DNA from: CAZLLV01 sp964560325
Lineage (GTDB): Bacteria > Acidobacteriota > Thermoanaerobaculia > Multivoradales > DATKCC01
Assembly: GCA_964560325.1 (NCBI GenBank)
Contig: CAZLLV010000514.1
Span: 1-13,132, forward strand
Direction: 5' to 3'
DNA: 13,132 nt
This document shows positions 6,281-13,132 of the stretch, one piece after another. Both the position numbers and the translations under genes were made by a program. The first letter of the stretch is position 1, and each line of letters begins with the position of its first letter. The notes below the pieces were generated by a model. It saw only the letters and a list, made by a program, of their open reading frames with translations, ran no database searches and was not told where the DNA came from.

Positions 6281-6318
6281 CCGGGCATCGTGCCCGCCGT
6301 CCGCGGGCATGCGGCCCG
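6281..6318 (+). promoter_or_regulatory. Leader with three mutually exclusive hairpins before the RTX-like gene
   Basis: Three perfect stems overlap in a 38-base stretch. GGGCA (6283-6287) pairs with TGCCC (6291-6295) around a 3-base loop. TGCCCGC (6291-6297) pairs with GCGGGCA (6303-6309) around 5 bases. CGGGC (6304-6308) pairs with GCCCG (6314-6318) around 5 bases. Forming the middle stem excludes the other two. The array ends 25 bases before the ATG at 6344. It could be a switching leader or mRNA-stability element, or chance in GC-rich DNA. Confidence 0.3.
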
Positions 6319-6343
6319 TGGACCGAGGAAAGGGGTGAGGACC

Positions 6344-6889
6344 ATGAGGATCGGAAGAGCCATCGCCGCCTCGGCCTTCGCGGCCGTCGTGCTCGCCGCC
6401 GCACCGGCCGGCGCGCAGTGCATCTACGGAACGTCGGGCAACGACGTGATCTACGGCACCAGCGGCGCCGACTGCATCTCGGGAGGGGCGGGCGCCGACA
6501 CCATCTACGGCCTCGGCGGTGACGACCTGCTGCACGGCGACAGCGAGGCCGATACCGTCGACGGTGGCTTCGGCGCCGACGACGTGTACGGCGACTCCGG
6601 CGCCGACCACCTGATCGGCGGCCCGCAGGTCGACTACATGGACGGCTGGACCGAGAACGACTTCATGCAGGGTGGCAACGGAGGCGACGGCATGTTCGGG
6701 TACACCGGGGACGACGATCTCCGAGGCAACGACCTGAACGACTACCTCTACGGCGAGGACGGCGACGACGACCTCGACGGCGGGAGCGGCACCGACTACC
6801 TCTACGGCGAGGCCGGGTTCGACTTCTGCAAGAACGGCGAGGGCTACTCCGGCTGCGAGGGCGTGCCCTACGGCGGCCTCGACTACTGA
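6344..6889 (+). CDS. Small secreted RTX-like nonapeptide-repeat (calcium-binding) protein
   Basis: A 181-residue protein. The start at 6344 opens a clear Sec signal peptide (MRIGRAIAASAFAAVVLAAAPAGA, cleavage likely after residue 24) and follows a purine-rich GAGGAAAGGGGTGAGG ribosome region. The mature chain is almost entirely tandem 9-residue units of the form x-x-G-x-D-x-(L/I/V/M)-x-G, for example TSGADCISG, GAGADTIYG, GFGADDVYG and GSGTDYLYG. Such units in RTX proteins fold into a calcium-filled parallel beta-roll. Four cysteines (26, 44, 162, 171) cap the two ends and could form disulfides. RTX proteins are usually large and leave by type I secretion through a C-terminal signal; this one is tiny and Sec-dependent with no extra domain. 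A structural, surface or calcium-buffering role is possible, but no function is assigned. The giant repeat-protein gene follows after 79 bases. Confidence 0.9.
   Translation: MRIGRAIAASAFAAVVLAAAPAGAQCIYGTSGNDVIYGTSGADCISGGAGADTIYGLGGDDLLHGDSEADTVDGGFGADDVYGDSGADHLIGGPQVDYMDGWTENDFMQGGNGGDGMFGYTGDDDLRGNDLNDYLYGEDGDDDLDGGSGTDYLYGEAGFDFCKNGEGYSGCEGVPYGGLDY
6431..6808 (+). repeat. Fourteen in-phase 27-bp units encoding RTX-like nonapeptides
   Basis: Residues 30-155 of the small secreted protein divide without any indel into fourteen 9-residue units, each ending in Gly. Asp occupies position 5 of every unit. A degenerate fifteenth unit (EAGFDFCKN) follows. At DNA level the units are diverged, so the repeat is old or selected at protein level. 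Confidence 0.9.
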
Positions 6890-6968
6890 CCTGGCGGTCC
6901 GCCGCCGCGGAGCCGTCGGCCTCTCCCGGGCCGGCGGTTCCCGCCCGTCTTCGAGTCCGGACGCCGTC

Positions 6969-9900
6969 ATGACGCGCCTCGCCGTCGCTCTCCTCCTTCC
7001 GTTCGCGTTCGTTCTCCCGGCCTCGGCCGGTCTTCATGACCCCGCCGTCACCGGGACCGTGCTCGACGAGCAGGGAGCGCCCGTCGTCGGTGCCCGAGTC
7101 GAGCTCGAAGCGCTCCTGAGCGCCCACGAGAGCGGCCGCCGGCGCCTCGCAGGGCGGGAGCGGCCACCTGCCGCCGCCGCGGTGACGACCGACGCCGCGG
7201 GACGCTTCGTGCTCGCCGCGCCGGCGATCGGCGCCTACGACGTGGTGGCGCGTGCACCGGGCCGGGTGGCGATGGTGCACGGTCCCCTGCTCCTGCTCGA
7301 GCGGGTCTCCCTGCCGCCGGCGGTGCTGCCGACCGACGGGAGCGCCCGGGCGCGGGTGCTCGGCACCGCCGGGCGGCCGGTGGCGGGCGCCTGGGTTGCG
7401 GCGTCGCCCGATCGGTACGCCCGAGACGCTCCGACCACCGGCGGCGAGCCCGCCACCGTTTCCGTGCGCGTGACGCTCCGCGACGGCACGCCGGTGCCCG
7501 ACCTGATCGCCCGCGCCGGTGAGGGCTTCCTGCCGCTCGGAGCGACCGGCGCGGACGGCAAGCTGGCCCTCCCGGTGCCGCCGTCGGCGGGCGCCCTGGA
7601 GGTCCATCTGTTCGCCGCCGACGGCCGCCAGCGGCGGTACCGCCTGGAGCGGCCGCGGGCCGACCAACCGGAGCCGGCCCCCACGCGGTGGCTCTTCCCG
7701 CGCGCGCTCCCGGTCCGGGGCCGCGTGCTCGGAGCGGACGGGCGCCCGCTCCGGGACGCGGTGGTCTGGAGCCGCAGCGATCCGGCCCGCGTGGTGCCGG
7801 TCGGGCGCGACGGCAGCTACGCCCTGACCGTGCCCGCCGGGGGGCGCCTTCCCCTGGTGGCCGCGGCGCCCGGCTACGTCGCGGAGGCCTTGAGCCTTGG
7901 GCCCGCTCACGCCGCGGCCGGACGGGCGCCGACGGTGGCGCTCGAGCGCGCCGCCGGCTTTCGCGGCCTCGTCACCGGCCCCGACGGCCGTCCGATCGCG
8001 GGAGCCGCGGTCGATGCGGTCCACCCGGCCGCCGTCGGCCCGCGGGAGCACGCGCGGGACGACCCGACGGCGGAGCGTGCGGAGACCGCCGCGGACGGCG
8101 TCTTCGTGCTCCGACGGCTGCGGCCGGAGCAGGAGTACGAGCTCCGGGTGCGCAGCCCCGGTCACCTCCCGGAGGTCCGGCGGGCGGTCGCCGGCTTCGC
8201 CCCGAGCGCCGCCGGTGAGCCGCTCCTCCGGATCGCGCTCCGGCAGGCGTGTGCGCTCCGGGGCCGGGTCGCGGACCGGGAGGGCGCGCCGATCGCGGAG
8301 GCCGCCGTCGTCGTCCGTCCGGCGGTGCGTCCGGGCCGGGAGAGCAGGCTCCGGCGCCGGCTCGGTGCGGCCGACGAGCGGCCGGCGGCGCCGGGGGATG
8401 CGGAGGCGGCGACCGACGCCTCCGGCCGGTTCGCGGTCGCCGCCAGCCCCGCCGGGCGGATCGACGTCGAGGTGCGCAAGCCGGGCTTCGCGCCGACCTT
8501 CCGGCGAGGCGTCGAGCTGCCCGGAGAGGGAGCCGCCTGCGGCGCGCCGGTCGATCTCGGGACCTTCGTCCTCCGACCCGGAGCCCGGGTCGAAGGGCGG
8601 GTGGTGACGCGCAGGGGCGATCCGGTGCCGGACGCCGAGGTCTTCCTGGCCGAACGGGCGCCGCGCGAGGGAGCACCGCAGGTGCCCCGGGAGCGCACGC
8701 CCGACGCGACGACCGATCGCGCCGGGCAGTTCGTGCTCGGCGACCTGCCGGCGGGCGAGCCGAAGCACCTGGTCGTCGCCGCGGCCGGCCACCGGACCGA
8801 GGTGGTGCTCGGCGTGCGCCCACCGCCTCCCGAGCCCCTCCTCGTCCGGCTCGATCCGGTCGCCACCCTGCGGGGCCGGGTGGTCGACGAGGAGGACGTG
8901 CCGGTCGCCGGGGCGCGCGTCCACGTCGAGTGGCGCTTCGTGTTGCCGAACGATCCGCTCCGGCGCCCTTCCGGGGACCTGGTCGAGCGGACCGCGACAT
9001 CCGGCGGCGACGGGGCCTTCGAGGTCGCGGACGTGCCGCCGGGCACGGTGACCCTCGCGGTCTCCGCGGAGGATCTCGTCCCCGTCGACGGGGTGGAGGT
9101 CCAGGTCCCGCGGGGTGACGACGAGCCGGAGCTCGTCCTGGTGCTGCGCGAGGGTGCGCGGCTGGAAGGACAGGTGATGACCGACGCCGGCGACCCGGTG
9201 GCGGGAGTCCGCATCTCCGGCGAGGCGCGGACGGGGGTCTCCGACGCTGAGGGGCGTTACGCGATCGGCGGGCTCACCCTCGGCGAGGAGGCATTCCGGC
9301 TGTTCCATCCCGACTACCCCCGGCAGGAACGCGTCGTCTCGATCGAGGAGGGCCTCAACGTCCTCGACTTCGAGCTGCCGGCGGGCACCGAGGTGACCGG
9401 GAGGGTCACTGATACGTCCGGCGATCCGGTGGTGGGAGCGACGGTCGAGCTCACGTCACTCGACCGTTTCCGCGGCTCGCGCTACCGGGAGCGGAGCGGG
9501 GAGGACGGCGGGTTCCGGCTCGCCCCGGTCGCGGCGGGACGCTACCGCCTACAGGGCGAGGCGGACGGCTTCGCCGCCGGCGGCGACGGGATCGCCGTGA
9601 CCGTCGCGAGCGACCCGGTCGAGGACCTGGAGCTGGTGCTGGTCCGGGGCGCCATCGTCCATGGTGCCGTGACCGGCTTGACCGAGGCCGAGCTCGCCCA
9701 GGTGGCGGTGAGCGCGCACGGGCCGGAGGGGGAGGAGCGCCCGGCTCGGACGGACGCCGAGGGGCGCTACGAGGTGGTCGGGCCGCTCGCTCCGGGTCCC
9801 TGGCGGCTGCGCGCGGCGCTCTGGGACGGCGAGCGGAGCGTCGAGGTCCGGGTGCCGATCGCGGCGTCGGACCGGGAGGTCGTGCGCGACCTCGAGTTCC

Positions 9901-10934
9901 TCGACCGCGCGGCGCTCTCCGGGAGCGTGCTGCACGGCGATGAGCCGCTCACCGGCGCGACGGTCTCGATCCGCGGCGAGCGCTTCGAGATCGAGCGGAG
10001 CGTCACGAGTGGGCACGACGGCCGGTTCGTATTCCGCGACCTGGAGGCCGACCGCTACTGGCTGGGGGTGAAGGAGCCGGAGCTGCGCCTGGTGCACAAC
10101 GAGACGCTCGACGTGATGGGCGAGGTAGAGGTCGTGGTGCGTCTCGAATCGGGATCGGTCGCCGGCCGGGTGCGGGACGTCGAGAGCGCCGATCCGGTGG
10201 CGGACGCGCTCGTGTCGCTGCGACCGACGGTCGGGGCGGACTTCCTGATCGCGGACTCCACGCAGGCCGACGGCGCCTTCCACGTGGTGAACGTACCGGC
10301 GGGCGAGTACCGGCTGGAGGTCGTCGCCCCGGGCTACGAGCCGGTGCGCCGGGAGCTGCGGATGGCGCCCGGCGAGGCGCTCCTCGACCTCGACCTGGGG
10401 CTCGCGCGTGCCGCCGGCCTCGAGCTCGACGTGCGGCTCGCCGCCGGGACGGTGCCGCCGGCGATCCACGCCGTCGTCTTCGACGCTTCCGGGGCCGTGT
10501 CGCTCCGCGGCTCCTACGCGCCCCGGGCGGACGGCGTCTTCGTCCTCGCCAGCGTCCCGGCGCAGAGCGGCCGCATCACGGTGGGGGCGCCGGGTGGAGC
10601 CGTGGCAACGGTCGACTTTGCCGGAGCGGGCTCCGCGGCACCGGTCCGCGTCACCCTCCCGCCGGCCGGGCGCCTCCGCGTCGAGGTGCCGGCGCTCGCG
10701 GCCGAGAGCCGGCTCGCCGCCCTGACGCTCCTCGGGCCGGACGGCGCGCGGTTCTGGACGCTCGGACCGGGCGGCACGGTCGAAAGCGAGTGGATCGTCC
10801 GCGGCGGCCGGTCGACGGTCGACGGGGTGCCGGTGGGCACCTGGACGCCCGTCGTCCAGTCCTCGGACGGCCGGACCTGGTCCGGCGCCGCGGTCGTCTC
10901 GGACCGCACGGAGAGCGCGATCGAGCTGTTCTGA
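6969..10934 (+). CDS. Giant secreted carboxypeptidase-regulatory-like (CarboxypepD_reg) repeat protein
   Basis: A 1321-residue exported protein. It begins with a signal peptide (MTRLAVALLLPFAFVLPASAG, cleavage near residue 20). The rest is a chain of transthyretin/Ig-like beta-sandwich domains marked by a 'G.V.d..G.PV.GA.V.l' motif, at about residues 27, 126, 248, 331, 430, 541, 634, 732, 809, 984 and 1065. More degenerate copies lie near 163, 897, 1151 and 1237. Spacing is mostly 75-110 residues. Clear examples are VTGTVLDEQGAPVVGARVEL and VTGRVTDTSGDPVVGATVEL. Each domain typically also has a 'D..G.F.l..lp.G.Y.l.v..pG' half. I see no peptidase motif, TonB plug, transmembrane helix, LPXTG or sorting tail; the C-terminus is SDRTESAIELF. 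Such proteins are plausible adhesins, surface polymers or glycan-binding scaffolds, but none of these roles is shown. No strong Shine-Dalgarno or promoter is visible in the 79-base gap, so co-transcription with the RTX-like gene is likely. Confidence 0.9.
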   Translation: MTRLAVALLLPFAFVLPASAGLHDPAVTGTVLDEQGAPVVGARVELEALLSAHESGRRRLAGRERPPAAAAVTTDAAGRFVLAAPAIGAYDVVARAPGRVAMVHGPLLLLERVSLPPAVLPTDGSARARVLGTAGRPVAGAWVAASPDRYARDAPTTGGEPATVSVRVTLRDGTPVPDLIARAGEGFLPLGATGADGKLALPVPPSAGALEVHLFAADGRQRRYRLERPRADQPEPAPTRWLFPRALPVRGRVLGADGRPLRDAVVWSRSDPARVVPVGRDGSYALTVPAGGRLPLVAAAPGYVAEALSLGPAHAAAGRAPTVALERAAGFRGLVTGPDGRPIAGAAVDAVHPAAVGPREHARDDPTAERAETAADGVFVLRRLRPEQEYELRVRSPGHLPEVRRAVAGFAPSAAGEPLLRIALRQACALRGRVADREGAPIAEAAVVVRPAVRPGRESRLRRRLGAADERPAAPGDAEAATDASGRFAVAASPAGRIDVEVRKPGFAPTFRRGVELPGEGAACGAPVDLGTFVLRPGARVEGRVVTRRGDPVPDAEVFLAERAPREGAPQVPRERTPDATTDRAGQFVLGDLPAGEPKHLVVAAAGHRTEVVLGVRPPPPEPLLVRLDPVATLRGRVVDEEDVPVAGARVHVEWRFVLPNDPLRRPSGDLVERTATSGGDGAFEVADVPPGTVTLAVSAEDLVPVDGVEVQVPRGDDEPELVLVLREGARLEGQVMTDAGDPVAGVRISGEARTGVSDAEGRYAIGGLTLGEEAFRLFHPDYPRQERVVSIEEGLNVLDFELPAGTEVTGRVTDTSGDPVVGATVELTSLDRFRGSRYRERSGEDGGFRLAPVAAGRYRLQGEADGFAAGGDGIAVTVASDPVEDLELVLVRGAIVHGAVTGLTEAELAQVAVSAHGPEGEERPARTDAEGRYEVVGPLAPGPWRLRAALWDGERSVEVRVPIAASDREVVRDLEFLDRAALSGSVLHGDEPLTGATVSIRGERFEIERSVTSGHDGRFVFRDLEADRYWLGVKEPELRLVHNETLDVMGEVEVVVRLESGSVAGRVRDVESADPVADALVSLRPTVGADFLIADSTQADGAFHVVNVPAGEYRLEVVAPGYEPVRRELRMAPGEALLDLDLGLARAAGLELDVRLAAGTVPPAIHAVVFDASGAVSLRGSYAPRADGVFVLASVPAQSGRITVGAPGGAVATVDFAGAGSAAPVRVTLPPAGRLRVEVPALAAESRLAALTLLGPDGARFWTLGPGGTVESEWIVRGGRSTVDGVPVGTWTPVVQSSDGRTWSGAAVVSDRTESAIELF

Positions 10935-10948
10935 GACCGCCCCCCGGG

Positions 10949-10957
10949 TGCTAAGGT
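10949..10957 (+). promoter_or_regulatory. Extended -10 candidate (TGCTAAGGT) for the adenosyltransferase gene
   Basis: TGCTAAGGT fits TGnTAnnnT and ends 7 bases before the ATG at 10965, so transcription would start at the start codon. A poor -35 candidate, TTCTGA (10929-10934), lies 17 bases upstream. The AAGG inside could instead serve as a weak Shine-Dalgarno if the gene is read from an upstream transcript. Confidence 0.38.
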
Positions 10958-10964
10958 CGTTGCG

Positions 10965-11534
10965 ATGCCGAGGATCACCAAGGTCTACACGCGCCAGGGG
11001 GATGCGGGCGAGACCCGCCTGGTCGGCGGGCAGAAGCTCGCCAAGGACGACGCCCGGATCGAAGCGTACGGGACGGTCGACGAGCTCGGCGCGGCGCTCG
11101 GCTTGGCGCTCTCGAGCGAGGTCGGCGGGCGCTGCCGGGAGATGCTGACCCGGATCCAGAACGACCTCTTCCACATGGGCTCGATGCTCGCCACCCACGA
11201 GGACGACCGGGAGCGCTTCCCGGGGCCGGCGATCGAGGACCGGCACGTCGAGGCGCTCGAGGGGTGGATCGACGAGGTGAACGACCGGCTGCCGCCGCTC
11301 GAGAACTTCGTCCTCCCCGGGGGCACCGAGGCGGCGGCCCGCCTGCACGTGGCGCGCTGCGTCTGCCGGCGGGCCGAGCGGCGGACGGTGACCCTGGCCC
11401 GCGTCGCCCCGGGGGGCGCCACCGCCATGGCGGTCACCTACCTCAACCGCCTCTCCGACCTGCTGTTCGTGCTCTCGCGCGACGAGAACCACCGGACCGA
11501 GACTCCCGAAGTCCTCTGGAACTCCAGGGCCTGA
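10965..11534 (+). CDS. pduO: PduO-type ATP:cob(I)alamin adenosyltransferase
   Basis: A 189-residue enzyme that transfers the 5'-deoxyadenosyl group of ATP to cob(I)alamin, giving coenzyme B12 (adenosylcobalamin) and triphosphate. Family motifs appear in the normal order. The N-terminal ATP-binding loop is KVYTRQGDAGETRLVGG (6-22). AYGTVDELGAALGLA (34-48) follows. Next is the FVLPGGTEAAARLHVARCVCRRAER segment (spanning about 115-139), whose Arg residues contact ATP, then YLNRLSDLLFVLSR (159-172) near the cobalamin site. The length is typical for the stand-alone enzyme, which works as a trimer. No B12-dependent mutase or cobalamin synthesis gene is in the window, so its client is unknown. It starts 30 bases after the giant repeat gene. 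Its stop codon lies inside an inverted repeat. It may equally be labelled MmaB/CobO-like. Confidence 0.95.
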   Translation: MPRITKVYTRQGDAGETRLVGGQKLAKDDARIEAYGTVDELGAALGLALSSEVGGRCREMLTRIQNDLFHMGSMLATHEDDRERFPGPAIEDRHVEALEGWIDEVNDRLPPLENFVLPGGTEAAARLHVARCVCRRAERRTVTLARVAPGGATAMAVTYLNRLSDLLFVLSRDENHRTETPEVLWNSRA

Positions 11535-11604
11535 TCGGATCGCCCCCCCCCCCCAATCCCCGTCCCCCTCGCGACCCTCGTACCGCCCGCCGGGGCGATC
11601 AGGC
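11529..11604 (+). repeat. Bulged 13-bp inverted repeat spanning the end of the adenosyltransferase gene
   Basis: The right arm GGGGCGATCAGGC (11592-11604) pairs with a split left arm: GCCTGATCG (11529-11537) and CCCC (11543-11546), separated by a 5-base GATCG duplicate (11538-11542). The register can slip, since GATCGCCCC (11538-11546) also pairs perfectly with GGGGCGATC (11592-11600). The left arm includes the last Ala codon and TGA stop. The loop of about 45 bases is nearly all pyrimidine. No T-run follows the right arm (ATAAAA), so it is not a standard intrinsic terminator. Confidence 0.6.
11543..11568 (-). other. C12 homopolymer and G-quadruplex motif (minus strand)
   Basis: The plus strand has twelve consecutive Cs (11543-11554), then AAT, CCCC (11558-11561), GT, CCCCC (11564-11568). 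The minus strand therefore reads G5-AC-G4-ATT-G12, enough for a four-tract quadruplex with very short loops. The plus strand could form an i-motif. The tract lies in the loop of the surrounding inverted repeat. Homopolymer length is prone to slippage and to sequencing error. Confidence 0.7.
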
Positions 11605-11636
11605 ATAAAACCTGCTATTCCTCCGACCGGGGGACG

Positions 11637-11671
11637 CTCCGGGCCGTGCCCGGAGGCTCCCGAGCTTCTTT
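11637..11671 (+). terminator. Strong hairpin with weak T-rich tail, possible terminator
   Basis: CTCCGGGC (11637-11644) pairs perfectly with GCCCGGAG (11648-11655) around the 3-base loop CGT. About ten bases later comes TTCTTT (11666-11671), too far and too short for a good intrinsic terminator. It could end the adenosyltransferase transcript or insulate the small membrane-protein gene downstream. Confidence 0.35.
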
Positions 11672-11676
11672 ACCCT
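11671..11676 (+). promoter_or_regulatory. Weak -10 candidate (TACCCT) for the small membrane protein gene
   Basis: TACCCT fits TAnnnT and would start transcription near 11683, just before the GGAGG ribosome site (11687-11691). No -35 match; the position expected for it falls inside the 11637-11655 hairpin. Confidence 0.25.
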
Positions 11677-11699
11677 GACGCAGTTCGGAGGATCGACCG

Positions 11700-11924
11700 A
11701 TGTCCAACTTCAGTCTCTACATCGTCGGGTTCATCATCGTGATCGCCGGGCTCGCCTACGGTGCTTTCCTGCTCGGCGTGCCGCCGGTCTGGATCGGCGT
11801 CGGCGTGGTCGTGCTGGTCGGAATGGCGATCGTCAAGGGCGTGAGCAGCACCCGCCACCGCGAGCTGCCGCCGGAAGAGCAGCACCGAGCCGGCACGCGC
11901 CGCGTAGTGGTCGACGAGGACTGA
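11700..11924 (+). CDS. Small two-helix membrane protein, unknown function
   Basis: A 74-residue protein with two hydrophobic segments: FSLYIVGFIIVIAGLAYGAF (4-23) and PPVWIGVGVVVLVGMAIV (28-45), joined by a short LLGVP turn. A polar tail of about 25 residues follows (STRHRELPPEEQHRAGTRRV). The start is firm, with GGAGG at 11687-11691, 8 bases before the ATG. Short proteins of this layout (a 'SLYIVGFIIVIAGLAYGA..L.VPP.WI.VG' core) occur in many bacteria as conserved uncharacterised inner-membrane proteins; this is recollection, not a search result. It converges on pilB with only 18 bases between stops, and that gap holds a GGGG...CCCC mini-stem (11928-11942). Confidence 0.82.
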   Translation: MSNFSLYIVGFIIVIAGLAYGAFLLGVPPVWIGVGVVVLVGMAIVKGVSSTRHRELPPEEQHRAGTRRVVVDED

Positions 11925-11942
11925 CTCGGGGTCCGGGGCCCC

Positions 11943-13132
<1,190 letters not shown>

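Noticed and set aside
6431..6808. The 27-bp periodicity as a CRISPR array or DNA tandem repeat element
   Set aside because: There are no constant repeats with unique spacers. The periodicity is explained by the encoded nonapeptides.
6663..9308. 881-codon minus-strand open frame across the RTX-like and giant repeat genes
   Set aside because: It is antisense to two clearly coding genes, has Arg/Pro/Gly/His-rich composition and shows no domain. This is typical of third-position GC bias.
9549..11606. 685-codon minus-strand open frame across the giant repeat and adenosyltransferase genes
   Set aside because: It is antisense to well-supported genes and has no recognisable motif or ribosome site.

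Overview
The window is very GC-rich (I estimate about 70% by eye) and densely packed with genes. It has bacterial features: Shine-Dalgarno sites, overlapping stop/start codons and a PilB-type pilus ATPase. The mix suggests Acidobacteriota, perhaps near Thermoanaerobaculia, or possibly a myxobacterial-type lineage. The clues are a Sec-exported sulfatase-fold enzyme ending in a LRALGYLD-type tail, a 1321-residue protein built of carboxypeptidase-regulatory-like repeats, and a type IV pilus motor. This placement is inference from gene content only. I see no phage, transposon, CRISPR, tRNA or rRNA, and no gene-free stretch longer than about 215 bases.

Left part (1-3930). A minus-strand pair runs off the left edge: an exported sulfatase-superfamily hydrolase, then the first 47 codons of a probable PabB. 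Divergent from it is a six-helix DUF1206 membrane protein. Next comes a tandem-domain thiosulfate sulfurtransferase with a SufE homologue 13 bases behind it, a likely sulfur-transfer operon feeding Fe-S cluster assembly.

Middle part (3931-6220). A membrane-anchored coiled-coil protein converges on an MDR oxidoreductase, and the two reading frames overlap by four bases at their stop codons. The oxidoreductase is translationally coupled (GTGA overlap) to an upstream HIT-family hydrolase, which appears to be transcribed without a leader.

Right part (6221-13132). A small secreted protein made of fourteen in-phase, RTX-like nonapeptides lies just upstream of the giant 1321-aa beta-sandwich repeat protein. 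Both have Sec signal peptides and they may form an exported two-gene unit. Then come a PduO-type cobalamin adenosyltransferase and an unusual intergenic region: a C12 tract, G-quadruplex potential on the minus strand, and a bulged 13-bp inverted repeat that starts at the end of the adenosyltransferase gene. A 74-aa two-helix membrane protein and the C-terminal two thirds of PilB (minus strand, open at the right edge) complete the window.

Most of the window is conserved metabolism. The less ordinary parts are the RTX-like/giant repeat protein pair with its hairpin-rich leader, the G-quadruplex/inverted-repeat spacer, a formylglycine-lacking sulfatase-fold enzyme, and a recurring TAnnnT element close to start codons that suggests leaderless or short-leader transcripts.
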